Below are positions 16,556-25,302 of a stretch of 32,943 nt of DNA, one piece after another. Under the pieces are notes generated by a model. That model was not told where the DNA came from, did no database searches, and worked only from the letters and a program-made list of their open reading frames with translations. Source of the stretch: an uncultured Granulosicoccus sp. (GTDB lineage: Bacteria > Pseudomonadota > Gammaproteobacteria > Granulosicoccales > Granulosicoccaceae); assembly GCA_937924505.1 (NCBI GenBank), contig CALDSR010000035.1, positions 1 to 32,943 of the forward strand, written 5' to 3'. Every line of letters starts with the position of its first letter. The stretch's first letter is position 1. A program made the translations under genes and the position numbers.

Positions 16556-17062
16556 ATGAGTACTATGGAAAAACTACGCGCACCAATATCCTGGCTAATT
16601 GTACTGTGGTCTTGTTATGTATTTTTGGGCTCGCTTCCCTACAAATTTTCCAGTCATCCCGACACGCAACATATTTTTGGCACCATTGGCGATTGGCTTG
16701 GTACTTTTCTGGGTTCCGGACTGGGAAACATCTTTCGTGAATTCGGTGCCTATGCCGTCGGAAGCTTTGAATTGCTAACGTCTTTGATATTGCTGTTCCC
16801 AGCGGTTTTATGGCTTGTCTCAAAAAGCAAGGGAACGCCGTTTGGAAGCACACGACGCCGATGGCATGCATATGGTGGCCTGATGGCATCGGCGGTGATG
16901 GCTGGCGCCGTGTTCTTTCATTTGTTTACGCCATTGGGAATCGAGGTCCTGCACAACGGGCAGAGTGACGGGGGGAGCCTGTTCAAGGCCGCTGTATCAA
17001 TTCTGATCATGGGCTTGGTGCTGTTTGCCATTAATCGAGGATGGTCACGCGCAGGTCAATAA
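16556..17062 (+). CDS. DoxX-like small integral membrane protein
   Basis: A 168-residue protein with four hydrophobic segments (about 12-28, 65-88, 105-125 and 145-162). The early YVFLGSLPYKFSSHPDT motif, with conserved Lys/Phe after the first helix, and the GSFELLTSLILL stretch are typical of DoxX/DoxD-related membrane proteins. These have loosely defined links to redox balance and quinone chemistry. The specific function is unknown. An in-frame ATG at codon 4 is an alternative start. It lies 93 bases after the cNMP-binding gene and could be cotranscribed, although the gap is large enough for its own promoter (TATACT at 16526-16531 lacks a good -35). Confidence 0.75.
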   Translation: MSTMEKLRAPISWLIVLWSCYVFLGSLPYKFSSHPDTQHIFGTIGDWLGTFLGSGLGNIFREFGAYAVGSFELLTSLILLFPAVLWLVSKSKGTPFGSTRRRWHAYGGLMASAVMAGAVFFHLFTPLGIEVLHNGQSDGGSLFKAAVSILIMGLVLFAINRGWSRAGQ

Positions 17063-17120
17063 GTTGGCCTTGAAACTAAATATGGCAATTCATCACATTG
17101 AAATGTCCACTCGAATATTT

Positions 17121-17723
17121 TCAAATTTCCTGACCCGGACTATGAAGAGCACGATAGTTATCTGGCCACATCGCTTTTGGTAGTGCGGTACGCTCCTTTA
17201 ACCAGGGATGAATTTCAACTGCACTTTGTAACATTCGCAAGGCTGACTTCGGTCGGTTTTGACCTAGCAGAATATGATAGAGACCAGACATTGCGCCGAA
17301 GTGCGCAGGCTCTAACTCCAGGGCGACTTCCAGATCTGCTTGGGCCATCACGTAGTTCTGACGCAGAAACCGGATGAATGCACGTTGATTGAAACCTTCT
17401 GCATAGTCAGGTGCCATGTCAATAAGATCATCAAAGTGTTTTTCAGCGGCTTCGAAATCATAGGCTTCGCGTCGTTCGATTCCGGCGTCCAACAAGGCGC
17501 GTACCTTGGCATCAGGCGACTGACTGAACCAGAATTGCCAAATAGCATCTTCTGCAGCTCTACCCTCTTTTTCATCGCGGGCATTCGTCAGGCTTTCGAA
17601 CAAACCGGACTTGCGCGCATCAGAATATGAAACACCATAGCGTTCTGTTGAAGCCAGTGACTGCGCTGACATTATCAATACCAGTAAAACCGCGATTCCT
17701 GATTTGATCAATAATCTAGTCAT
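17121..17723 (-). CDS. Secreted tetratricopeptide-repeat protein
   Basis: The 200-residue product begins with a signal peptide (hydrophobic residues 6-22, likely cleavage after QSLAS near residue 25). Two or three TPR-like helical repeats follow near residues 85-170, for example FEAAEKHFDDLIDMAPDYAE, then NQRAFIRFLRQN with DLEVALELEPAHFGAMSGL. This layout, including WQFWFSQSPDA before the repeats, is common among short periplasmic TPR proteins of Proteobacteria with no defined role. They are presumed to scaffold protein-protein contacts. The ATG is supported by CAGGTAAG just upstream. It is convergent with the DoxX-like gene and divergent from the cupin gene. Confidence 0.82.
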   Translation of the reverse strand: MTRLLIKSGIAVLLVLIMSAQSLASTERYGVSYSDARKSGLFESLTNARDEKEGRAAEDAIWQFWFSQSPDAKVRALLDAGIERREAYDFEAAEKHFDDLIDMAPDYAEGFNQRAFIRFLRQNYVMAQADLEVALELEPAHFGAMSGLYHILLGQNRPKSALRMLQSAVEIHPWLKERTALPKAMWPDNYRALHSPGQEI

Positions 17724-17805
17724 TTGCTTACCTGAATACCTTAATAAAATTTCTAGCTAAAATGAAATACTTACCCGATCTGCTTCCTGTTTACCACGAT
17801 TTGAC

Positions 17806-17835
17806 TTGACCCGATATTAATTCTAGGCAGATAAT
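17806..17835 (+). promoter_or_regulatory. Sigma70-type promoter of the cupin gene
   Basis: TTGACC (17806-17811) and GATAAT (17830-17835) match the sigma70 -35 and -10 hexamers at five of six bases each, 18 bases apart. The start codon at 17908 lies about 65-70 bases downstream of the expected transcription start. An overlapping TTGACT at 17801 gives a poorer spacing. Confidence 0.55.
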
Positions 17836-17907
17836 TCTCGCGGTGCTACTGCCAAGGCTATACACGCACTCCATATTACCCGTGGAAGCCTGAATCGAGG
17901 AAGGGAC

Positions 17908-18276
17908 ATGATGAAACCGATAGAAAATGGCCAACGCCTGATCGCCAACGTGCATAAGGACGCATTCGTACCACTACCGAATTCCTTTGGTGATGATATT
18001 GGTCAATCCGTACTGCAGCTCAATGATAAATTACCGAACGGCGTCGGGTTTCATGCTTACAAGATGGCACCGGGCACAACCACAGAAGCGCATGTCCACA
18101 CCTCTGACGAAGAGTTTTTCGTCCTGGAGGGTGATATTTCCGACAACGACGGTACGGAATACGTCGCGGGTGACCTGGTACTGATGAAAGCCGGCACATC
18201 ACATTGCTCAACGACCAAAAATGGTTGTACCTTGCTTGTATACATTCCTACCGCTGAAGCACCGCTGCAGCGTTAG
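17908..18276 (+). CDS. Single-domain cupin protein
   Basis: This 122-residue protein is a small metal-binding beta-barrel. Cupin motif 1 is visible as G56-x5-His62-x-His64-x3-Glu68 (Glu69 also possible), continuing FFVLEGDI. Motif 2 appears as YVAGDLVLMKAGTSH with His99. All usual metal ligands are therefore present. It resembles ChrR-type and DUF-type cupins, whose roles range from dioxygenase to sugar binding, and I cannot name a substrate. GGAAGGG upstream supports the ATG, with a second ATG as codon 2. Its stop overlaps the stop of the convergent KDG kinase gene by four bases. Confidence 0.82.
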   Translation: MMKPIENGQRLIANVHKDAFVPLPNSFGDDIGQSVLQLNDKLPNGVGFHAYKMAPGTTTEAHVHTSDEEFFVLEGDISDNDGTEYVAGDLVLMKAGTSHCSTTKNGCTLLVYIPTAEAPLQR

Positions 18277-19184
18277 TCTCGCAAAATTTCGTTCTTTGGC
18301 ATTATCGCGCCACGTACCCCGACGACCTTGGCTGCCACGCTATGACCGGCGAGCAGGCATCTTTCTTCACTGTGCCCTTCCAAAAAAGCCGCTAAATACG
18401 CGCCGTTGAAGCTGTCTCCCGCTCCGGTCGTGTCAATCACCTTGTTTGCCGGCTCGAAATCCGGATGTCTGGACCCCAGAAGCGTGGGTGAAATTGGCCC
18501 CTGCGATCCACGCTTTATGGCACAGGCTGTCCAGGACATCGATGCAAATCGACTTACGGCCGAATCCTCGTCAGGATCAGCAAATAGTGCCATTTCGTCA
18601 TCGATAGACGGTAGGGCAATATCGGCAATCTCCCACATGCTGGTTACGACAGACCGAGCGTTTTCAACGCTGTCCCATAACGCCGGCCTATAATTCGAAT
18701 CAAACGCGATCAAGCAGTCACCGTTGTCCTTGAGCATGCGTAGATTCTGCAAAAGCTTTTCTCGGACCATCTGAGGAAGTATGGCCAACGTAATCCCCGA
18801 CAAGTAAATAATTCTTGCCTGCGGTAACTCGATTCCGGGTGTTGAAAACAGTTGACGAGCAGCGGAGTTGCTTCGCCAATAGGAAAAGCTTCGCTCGCCT
18901 GATGCATCCGTTGAAACTGCGTATATCCCGATATTGTGATCCGAATCAGTTTCAATGAAATCTGCAACAATACCCTCCTCTTGTACCGCTCCGATAAATG
19001 ATGTTGACAAGGGATCCTGACCAATTCGTGTCAGATAGGCAGTTGATCGTGATTCCGGCAGACAACGAGCGCAATAAATCGCTGTGTTCAAGGTGTCGCC
19101 AGCATAGGCAACCGCAAAACCGGCGTCTTGGTCATGTCGAATTTCAGCCATCGCTTCACCTATGGCTAGTAGGTCAGAGGTCAT
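18273..19184 (-). CDS. kdgK: 2-keto-3-deoxygluconate kinase (PfkB/ribokinase family)
   Basis: From the preferred start (MTSDLLAIGEAMAE) the protein has 303 residues, the normal PfkB length. The C-terminal PfkB signature DTTGAGDSFNGAYLAAF includes the catalytic Asp257. The SYWRSNSAARQLF segment is typical of KDG kinases, which phosphorylate 2-keto-3-deoxygluconate to KDPG for cleavage to pyruvate and glyceraldehyde 3-phosphate. This is the exit route for alginate, pectin and uronates. The frame stays open upstream to 19298, but those 38 residues are Cys/His-rich and unlike any PfkB N-terminus, so I reject them. No KDPG aldolase or uronate genes are adjacent. Fructokinase or another ribokinase relative is the alternative. 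Confidence 0.8.
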   Translation of the reverse strand: MTSDLLAIGEAMAEIRHDQDAGFAVAYAGDTLNTAIYCARCLPESRSTAYLTRIGQDPLSTSFIGAVQEEGIVADFIETDSDHNIGIYAVSTDASGERSFSYWRSNSAARQLFSTPGIELPQARIIYLSGITLAILPQMVREKLLQNLRMLKDNGDCLIAFDSNYRPALWDSVENARSVVTSMWEIADIALPSIDDEMALFADPDEDSAVSRFASMSWTACAIKRGSQGPISPTLLGSRHPDFEPANKVIDTTGAGDSFNGAYLAAFLEGHSEERCLLAGHSVAAKVVGVRGAIMPKNEILRD

Positions 19185-19405
19185 TTCAAGGGTCTCGCGA
19201 CTACAGGATTTCAGACCGTCACCATTATGACAGCCCGGTATCGAACAGTGTAAGTGATCTTTCGGATTCACTGTATGGTCGAAACAATAAAGTCTCAAAA
19301 ACCAGAGTCACAGAAGCGAGGGTTCCAGCTACCGTTTCCCCCCGAAAACAGACAATTGCTAAAATCGGAAGAATGCGCGGTCAGGTCATTTACGAGCGGT
19401 GAGCG

Positions 19406-20458
19406 CTAGCGACTGCTCAATTGACGCTTGTCAACCTCGACCAACAGCGGTTCTGCGGGTGGCCGTTCTTGCGAATCCGTTTCTTCGCTGTTCAGGAGCT
19501 CGATCTCGGCATCGAGTTCCGCGAATAATGTTTCAGTACCCGAAATATGCTCGGCAATGGTAATCGGCTTTCTGAAGAAAAGTGACGGCGGCTGATTTAT
19601 CCGTTCAACAGAGGCGCTGTAAGTCCACATTTCATGCTCCTCAGCCAACATCGATTTACTCAGGCTGAACATCAGAGGTAACGATGCCAGCACAATGGCA
19701 AGAAAACCCTTGCCGGCAAATCCAATCCGTGTGCTTAGCGACAGGGTTCCGTAAACAACAATCGCCAGTAAGACCAGGACTTGCCCATCCATCAACACAC
19801 TATTCGCTGTAGCGGTATCGAGATTGAAACGTAGCACGTCTGCAATGAGCGCAATGAGAACACTTGTCGCGACAACGATACAAAGGAAGCTCCAATGCAG
19901 TTTGAAATAGGTTTTATTCCTGAATAATCGACCCACGAATCCAGCTACCACACTGAATCCAAAGATCATTATTCCGTGTTGCAGATAGAGCTGTACCAAT
20001 GATTCGCTTGTCAGCTCAGTGCTTTCTCCCCATCGAGCTCCCACATACAAGGCGCCGCCGAGCAACAGAGTCGCGACAGTTACCCAGAAAAATGATGAAA
20101 ATACTCTGGAAAGTTTGTGTACAGCATCCTGCTTCGTGGCGGGCGTTACTACTTCTTCAGCATCAAACAAAGTAATCGTCGACTCACCAAGCGTGATCCT
20201 TGCACCTAATTGATATTCCAGCGGATTCGTCAACAACTTTTTACTCAGACGGCTCCCATTTCTTGAATCAAGATCAGTAGCTGTTATTAGGCCCCTTTCA
20301 TCAACAGATAGCTGCAGATGTTGAGCATCAACAAATTCATCGTTGATGATGATGTCGCTCTGCCAACTACGACCCACGACAAGCGATTGCCCCTCAGTCA
20401 ATGTAAGCCGGTGAATCTGTTGTTGATCAGCCGTGTCGACCACAAGTACATGACTCAT
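19406..20458 (-). CDS. FHA-domain integral membrane protein
   Basis: The 350-residue protein has an N-terminal forkhead-associated domain (about 1-95) with VGRS (28-31), a modified DAQH at 44-47 where most FHA domains have SxxH, and SRNGS (65-69). Four or five transmembrane segments follow (about 123-142, 163-180, 193-215, 228-245 and 253-272), then an acidic C-terminal tail. FHA domains bind phosphothreonine peptides. Ser-to-Asp at position 44 may change or weaken that. The topology suggests a cytoplasmic FHA domain on a membrane anchor. Its start overlaps the stop of the secreted protease gene by four bases (ATGA), so the two are probably translationally coupled and work together. No Ser/Thr kinase or phosphatase is in the window. 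Confidence 0.83.
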   Translation of the reverse strand: MSHVLVVDTADQQQIHRLTLTEGQSLVVGRSWQSDIIINDEFVDAQHLQLSVDERGLITATDLDSRNGSRLSKKLLTNPLEYQLGARITLGESTITLFDAEEVVTPATKQDAVHKLSRVFSSFFWVTVATLLLGGALYVGARWGESTELTSESLVQLYLQHGIMIFGFSVVAGFVGRLFRNKTYFKLHWSFLCIVVATSVLIALIADVLRFNLDTATANSVLMDGQVLVLLAIVVYGTLSLSTRIGFAGKGFLAIVLASLPLMFSLSKSMLAEEHEMWTYSASVERINQPPSLFFRKPITIAEHISGTETLFAELDAEIELLNSEETDSQERPPAEPLLVEVDKRQLSSR

Positions 20459-21723
20459 AGCGATTGCTCCACAAATCGCTTGTTCATTGCCTGAATCTGG
20501 ATTTTTTCTACCCCTGACAGAGAAAGATGAGACTTGAACATTTCACTTCCACTATTACTCTGTACCATCAACAGGGAGTCATACAGCCCCTTGTACTTCT
20601 TATAGGCTCGGATGCAGGTAATTATTCGATGGTAACCACCTGTATTGTCGGTCTCAGTTTCGATAAAATCTGTCTGACAAGCGTAGTTCGTTGAATTGTC
20701 AAAATCGGAGTCATTAGTCGACCACATTTTAATCGATTGCGAACGCGCAAATTGCACCTTATTCAACTTCACTGGTTTGACATGGTGGAAGTAAAATCGA
20801 ATTTGTCCGGCATTGATATCAGACGTGATATAGACGTCATCACCGGCTTCGCAAGTTTTGTAGGAAGAATCGACGTCTCGTTCCTTGTCGGTCTTGTTTG
20901 TATCGCCCCAACATTGAAAGTCTTTGCGAATTTCACCAAAGAGGGTTCGGCCTTGAAATTCTTCGCCTCTCCAGGAAGCATCGAGCAATTCCTGTATTCG
21001 AGGTTCTTGCCATTGGCGAATCTGTTCACCAATTTCGAACTCAAAGCGATCAGGAGTCAAGGCCCGGTTGCGGGCCAGTAAACGATTGACCTTGTCGACC
21101 GGCACAAGAAAACTCAGCTGACTACCGGCAGTCGCTACATTCACGCCAATAACTTCACCTTCATGGTTAAGCGACGGTCCACCGCTCATTCCTGAATTCA
21201 AACTGCCGGAAAAAAGTACGCGATCCTCATAGCTGTGTTCAACGAGACCATTGGTTGGCCCCGGGACCATGACGATTCCCCAGTCACCTGGATTACCAAG
21301 GGCGTAGGCCATCTTGCCTTTTTGTGGCGTGCTGTCCGCCAGCGAGAAATGCTCATCGCCTGCATCTGGATGTCGTAAAACCGCAAGATCACTAATGACA
21401 TCAAAATCCAGCAGAGTCAGTTGACCACTGCGTCCATCATGTGTGGAATAGTGAATATCGTACAGCTCAGGCGATGCAATGTATTCGGACACCACATGAT
21501 AGTTGGTCACAATCAAGCCATCGCGACTCACCTGAAAGCCAGACCCTATGCTTGATTTTCCGCCCGCATTTTTTGACACCACACGTATCTGATAGACGCG
21601 CTCGTATTGGCCCGAAAAATCGATCTCATCGGGTTGGGCGATGACTGGATTTGCCCAGAACAAGAGCAAAAAAAACAGACTGAAACAGCGCAAAAACAAG
21701 CTTCGATACCGCATAAGCACCAT
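20455..21723 (-). CDS. Exported trypsin-like (S1C/HtrA-like) serine protease
   Basis: From the preferred ATG (MVLMRYRS) the product has 422 residues: a signal peptide with likely cleavage at VIA/QP near residue 29, a trypsin-fold domain (about 40-240) and an uncharacterised C-terminal domain of about 180 residues. The triad is visible as His76 (TNYHVV), Asp112 (SDLAVLR) and Ser180 (GMSGGPS), with GSGFQVSRDGLIVTN before the His. No PDZ domain is recognisable, unlike DegP. The C-terminal part has several Cys residues (ECW/KTC/YAC/ITC contexts), suggesting disulfides in the periplasm. The upstream 36 codons to 21831 are open but do not resemble a secretion signal. The stop overlaps the FHA gene start by four bases. 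Confidence 0.83.
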   Translation of the reverse strand: MVLMRYRSLFLRCFSLFFLLLFWANPVIAQPDEIDFSGQYERVYQIRVVSKNAGGKSSIGSGFQVSRDGLIVTNYHVVSEYIASPELYDIHYSTHDGRSGQLTLLDFDVISDLAVLRHPDAGDEHFSLADSTPQKGKMAYALGNPGDWGIVMVPGPTNGLVEHSYEDRVLFSGSLNSGMSGGPSLNHEGEVIGVNVATAGSQLSFLVPVDKVNRLLARNRALTPDRFEFEIGEQIRQWQEPRIQELLDASWRGEEFQGRTLFGEIRKDFQCWGDTNKTDKERDVDSSYKTCEAGDDVYITSDINAGQIRFYFHHVKPVKLNKVQFARSQSIKMWSTNDSDFDNSTNYACQTDFIETETDNTGGYHRIITCIRAYKKYKGLYDSLLMVQSNSGSEMFKSHLSLSGVEKIQIQAMNKRFVEQSL

Positions 21724-21959
21724 GTACTCTTTCAGGAAGCACCCTTGCCCCCTTCCCAGATTGCCTAATTCAACTAGCGGATTCGGTACCGAGTTCTGTA
21801 CATATCTGAGAGCAAACTGTCCCTGGTTCACAATTTTCTTGTGCTGCGCACGACAGATAACAGTTCCGATCCAGCTTTCGTCAGGAACTATCGCCCATCA
21901 AAAACTTGACCGGACATCAAGTGGGGACGTTCTTGGGATGAAGTGCGAGTGGCAGGTGT

Positions 21960-22778
21960 TCACGCGCCGACAAATGCAATGGTGATATCAGCGTCTGAAT
22001 CACGTAACCCGTCTATTACCGTGAAATGATTGTGAGTGCCGTCAACAACGCAATTGATCGACGCATCAAGACCATTCCACAATGTCGTCCAAAGTTCAGC
22101 CTGACGGATGAATTCTGGGCGTTCTCCGCCACCCACCCAGGCTGTGGCATTGGGAAATCCGTTCGGCATATGCAGCGCCGTACTTTCGCGGCTTGCTTCG
22201 GACAGATCAAGTTGAAGCGTTTCATTTAATGCCGTGTGTAACAGTGGACGCAGATCATGCAGACCACTGATCGACAAGGTATGTTCGATCCGCGCCGTTA
22301 CGTCGGCATCCAATGGACTGTCATCGCAGATCATTCGACTGACCAGATGACCGCCAGCGGAGTGTCCCGCCAGCCGAATGGGCCCTTCGACGGTTGCCCC
22401 GGCAAGCGTAATGGCGGTACCTATTTGTGTTGTTATTTGACTGATGTGAGCTTCCGGCGTCAGTGTGTAGGACGGTAAGCAAACTGCCCAACCCTTTGAA
22501 CGGGCGCCTTCTGCCAGATGTGTCCAGAATGATTTATCCAGACGCATCCAGTAACCGCCGTGGACAAAGACAGCCAGGCCTTTCGGTGGGCCGTCAGGCC
22601 AGACAATATCCATCGTCTCGCGAGGATGATCGCCATAGGCATACTCCTCGATGCGCACACCACTGCTTCGATAGGCTAAGGCTTCATCGGTCCAGCGAGC
22701 TGGCAATGCTTCTGACCCTGGTACATGCGCCATGTTGGCAAACGCATCGTCCCAATCCTGTCGAGATGAATTCTTCAT
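21960..22778 (-). CDS. Alpha/beta hydrolase, arylformamidase/carboxylesterase-like
   Basis: From the preferred start (MKNSSRQDWDDAFANMAH) the enzyme has 272 residues. It carries the oxyanion motif VFVHGGYW (73-77 for HGGYW), the nucleophile elbow GHSAGGH with Ser140, and a late His in GTHNHFTVIDGL. The DWDDAFANMAH opening and HGGYW motif are characteristic of kynurenine-formamidase-like hydrolases (HSL/BD-FAE group), which cleave N-formyl amides or small esters. No other tryptophan-catabolic gene is nearby, so the substrate is open. The frame extends to 22898, but that stretch lacks family similarity. The gene is divergent from the epimerase-like SDR across 163 bases. Confidence 0.8.
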   Translation of the reverse strand: MKNSSRQDWDDAFANMAHVPGSEALPARWTDEALAYRSSGVRIEEYAYGDHPRETMDIVWPDGPPKGLAVFVHGGYWMRLDKSFWTHLAEGARSKGWAVCLPSYTLTPEAHISQITTQIGTAITLAGATVEGPIRLAGHSAGGHLVSRMICDDSPLDADVTARIEHTLSISGLHDLRPLLHTALNETLQLDLSEASRESTALHMPNGFPNATAWVGGGERPEFIRQAELWTTLWNGLDASINCVVDGTHNHFTVIDGLRDSDADITIAFVGA

Positions 22779-22941
22779 CAACCAAGCAGCCACGTTTGAT
22801 GGATCAACATGTATTATATCCAGAATCAGGGTCTTATCAGAAGAATTCACAGTATATTGATCAGTCGATATCACGACGTATACTGTCACTGGCTTCAATC
22901 AATCACACCCTCGATACTGAATCACTGAGCGACATCAATCC

Positions 22942-23895
22942 ATGAACAACTCGATCAAGAAAGCGCTGATCACCGGCGGTAACGGAAACATCGGTCGACT
23001 GGTGAGTGAGCAATTGCTCAGCCGTGGTATCGAGGTGGTCAAGTTTGATATACCCGGTACCGAACCAGAATCTATTCAGTCTGGCGAATCCGTTGTCATT
23101 GGCGATATTCGCGATCAGGCGCTGCTCAGAAGCCTGTTTGAAGAACATCGCCCGGATACCATCTACCACCTCGCGTCGCTGTTGTCTGGCAGCTCAGAAG
23201 CCGATCTTGATGCCGCCTGGGAAATCAACGCCAGCGCGTCGTTTCACCTACTGCAACTTGCGAAGGAATTTGGCGTTAATTCTTTTTTCTTCGCCAGTAC
23301 CATTGCCACTTACGGTAGTGACCTTGCCGATCCAATGCCTGAAGATACGCAGCAATGGCCTGCCAATATCTATGGTGCAACAAAAGTTGCCGTGGAACGT
23401 CTTGGCGTGTATTTCAAGCTGACACATGGTCTGGATTTTCGCTGCCTGCGTTTTCCGTTGGTATTTTCGCCGTTTGCACCACCATCAGCCGTGACGGCGT
23501 TTCCATCACATGCGTTTCGAGCCGCCTGTCTGGGTGAATCATTTACATTTCCTGTGTCACCGACCACTGGCATGTCTTCCATGCTACTTGGCGATGTGAT
23601 CAACGGTATCGTCGCGTTCACGATGGCTGATCGGGAATCGCTAACCCAACATGTCTACTCATTGCATGGATACCACGTGACAGCTGAACAGGTTGCCAAG
23701 GAAATTCAATCGCGCGTCCCGACATTTACCTACACTTTCGAGCCACAATCGACAGTTGATGCGTTGCTAACCGCCTGGCCTGATGTGATTGTCGATGAAA
23801 CAGCACGACGTGACTGGGGCTGGCAGCCGGAATATGATTTCAAGACGTCCGCTGACTGGTTGATGGAATACTTTACACGCCAAGATAATGCTTGA
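22942..23895 (+). CDS. Extended SDR, NAD-dependent epimerase / L-threonine 3-dehydrogenase-like
   Basis: A 317-residue extended SDR with the Rossmann loop GGNGNIG (12-18), Thr120 in FASTIATYG, and the catalytic pair Tyr144/Lys148 in NIYGATK. The segments YHLASLLSGSSEADLDAAWEIN and the C-terminal WGWQPEYDF resemble the SDR-type L-threonine 3-dehydrogenase/UDP-galactose-epimerase-like branch. That branch also contains uronate dehydrogenases and epimerases of nucleotide-free sugars. A threonine-dehydrogenase-like role is my first guess, at moderate confidence. It reads towards the liv-type operon, and its last 23 bases overlap the convergent livF-like gene. Confidence 0.82.
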   Translation: MNNSIKKALITGGNGNIGRLVSEQLLSRGIEVVKFDIPGTEPESIQSGESVVIGDIRDQALLRSLFEEHRPDTIYHLASLLSGSSEADLDAAWEINASASFHLLQLAKEFGVNSFFFASTIATYGSDLADPMPEDTQQWPANIYGATKVAVERLGVYFKLTHGLDFRCLRFPLVFSPFAPPSAVTAFPSHAFRAACLGESFTFPVSPTTGMSSMLLGDVINGIVAFTMADRESLTQHVYSLHGYHVTAEQVAKEIQSRVPTFTYTFEPQSTVDALLTAWPDVIVDETARRDWGWQPEYDFKTSADWLMEYFTRQDNA

Positions 23896-24568
23896 TTTCG
23901 GGTGATCGAACCGTCAAGCCTTTTGCGGGCATGGTTTCTGGGATACGCCCGTTTTCGACAAATGCAACCGTATCTGCAATGGACAAGACTGCGTCAACGT
24001 GGTGCTCCACCAAGATAACCGCCACGTTTTTTTCTCGTAGTCGAATGATCATCTGTCGAATCAAATCGATCATTGATGGCTGCAACCCTTCAGTCGGCTC
24101 ATCAAGCAAGATGACCTTCGGCTGAATGCACATGGCCCGTGCCATTGCCAACATCTGCTGTTCACCGCCGGACAAGGTTTCCGCTCGCTGCTTCAACCGT
24201 TCTTTCAGTCTGGGAAACAACGCTAATACCTCGTTCTGAACTGACTCTGGACTGTTCCGAACCATCAGTCCAATTTCAAGGTTCTGAGCAACTGTCAATT
24301 CGGAAAACAGACCCCGGCCTTGTGGCACATAAGCAATTCCTTGTTTTGGTACGTCATGGGCAGGCAACTCACTGAGCGTTTCTTTATCGATTCTGATCTC
24401 ACCAGTACGCAATGGCAGAAGCCCCATGATCGATCGAAGTGTCGTGGTTTTGCCCGCACCGTTGCGACCCAGCAAACACAATATTTCACCTGGTGCGACC
24501 GATAGACTGACACCAAATAATACCTGCAGCTTGTCATAGGCAACTTCAATATTATCCACGACAAGCAT
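23873..24568 (-). CDS. livF: ABC importer ATPase, LivF/UrtE type
   Basis: The 231-residue ATPase has Walker A GRNGAGKTTT (about 34-43), Q-loop YVPQGRGLFSELTV, signature LSGGEQQMLAMARA, Walker B VILLDEPTEGLQPSM and H-loop VEHHVD. All catalytic residues are present. The short form and the YVPQGRGLFSELTV block are typical of LivF and of its urea-transporter relative UrtE. It is one of two ATPases of the branched-chain-type importer. Its ATG overlaps the livG-like stop by one base (TGATG). Its 3' end overlaps the convergent SDR gene by 23 bases. Confidence 0.9.
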   Translation of the reverse strand: MLVVDNIEVAYDKLQVLFGVSLSVAPGEILCLLGRNGAGKTTTLRSIMGLLPLRTGEIRIDKETLSELPAHDVPKQGIAYVPQGRGLFSELTVAQNLEIGLMVRNSPESVQNEVLALFPRLKERLKQRAETLSGGEQQMLAMARAMCIQPKVILLDEPTEGLQPSMIDLIRQMIIRLREKNVAVILVEHHVDAVLSIADTVAFVENGRIPETMPAKGLTVRSPEIKHYLGV

Positions 24569-25302
24569 CAGACGGCTGCCCCCTGTTGGTTGTTACCGCC
24601 GAGGTAGGCAGTTTGAACAGCCTCGTTTCGGTGTATGGAATCAGGATCACCTTCTGCCAATACTTCACCAAAATTAAGCACGGTGATGTAGTCAGCGCTG
24701 GACATGACAACATCCATATTATGTTCGATCAATAATAGGGTTGTTTCACTTGAAAGGTCACGTATCAACTCCTTGAACGCCTCTACTTCGGAGCTGGTCA
24801 AGCCTTGTGTCGGTTCATCGAGAATGAACAATTTGGGAGATTGGGCAAGCCCCATGGCAATCTCCAGAAGCCGCTGGTGGCCATAGCTCATATCACCCGC
24901 AATCTTGTCGCGATAGTCCAGCAATTTGACACGAGACAGCGCTTCATCAACGGCTATTTTGACATCAGCCTTCTTACTTCCGTGTACACGCCGCGCAGCG
25001 AGTGCAACGTTTTCGTTAACATCCAATTTTGAAAACACCGACGTGATTTGAAATGTATAAGCCATTCCAAGCGCCATACGTTTATGTGCTGTCAACGTCG
25101 TCACATCCTGCCCATCGAAAAATACCTGACCGGCGGTTGCTGGTATCCGACCACTGAGCAGTCCGACAAACGTGGTCTTTCCAGCCCCGTTTGGTCCTAT
25201 CAGTGCTCTGACCTGTCCTTGCGGAAGCTCAAAGTCAACATTATCGACAGCTTTCAGACCCGCATAGTGCTTACTCAGGTTTCGGGCACTTAACAGACTC
25301 AT
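24568..25302 (-). CDS. livG: ABC importer ATPase, LivG/UrtD type
   Basis: A 244-residue ATPase from the preferred ATG (MSLLSARNLSKHY). That start overlaps the livM-like stop codon in an ATGA junction. A GTG three codons earlier (25311) is the alternative. Walker A is GPNGAGKTTF, the Q-loop segment reads TFQITSVFSKLDVNENV, the signature is MSYGHQRLLEIAMGLA (a YGHQ variant of LSGGQ), Walker B is LFILDEPTQGLTSSE, and the H-loop is LIEHNMDVV. It partners the LivF-like ATPase in hydrophobic-amino-acid or amide uptake. Confidence 0.9.
   Translation of the reverse strand: MSLLSARNLSKHYAGLKAVDNVDFELPQGQVRALIGPNGAGKTTFVGLLSGRIPATAGQVFFDGQDVTTLTAHKRMALGMAYTFQITSVFSKLDVNENVALAARRVHGSKKADVKIAVDEALSRVKLLDYRDKIAGDMSYGHQRLLEIAMGLAQSPKLFILDEPTQGLTSSEVEAFKELIRDLSSETTLLLIEHNMDVVMSSADYITVLNFGEVLAEGDPDSIHRNEAVQTAYLGGNNQQGAAV

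Noticed and set aside
19185..19298. 38-residue N-terminal extension of KDG kinase
   Set aside because: PfkB proteins begin close to the LLAIGE strand. The extension is Cys/His-rich with no family counterpart.
21724..21831. 36-residue extension of the secreted protease
   Set aside because: It would place the signal peptide internally. The ATG at 21723 gives a normal signal-peptide layout.
22779..22898. 40-residue extension of the arylformamidase-like hydrolase
   Set aside because: The DWDDAFANMAH block that normally opens this family begins just after the ATG at 22778, and the upstream stretch has no family match.
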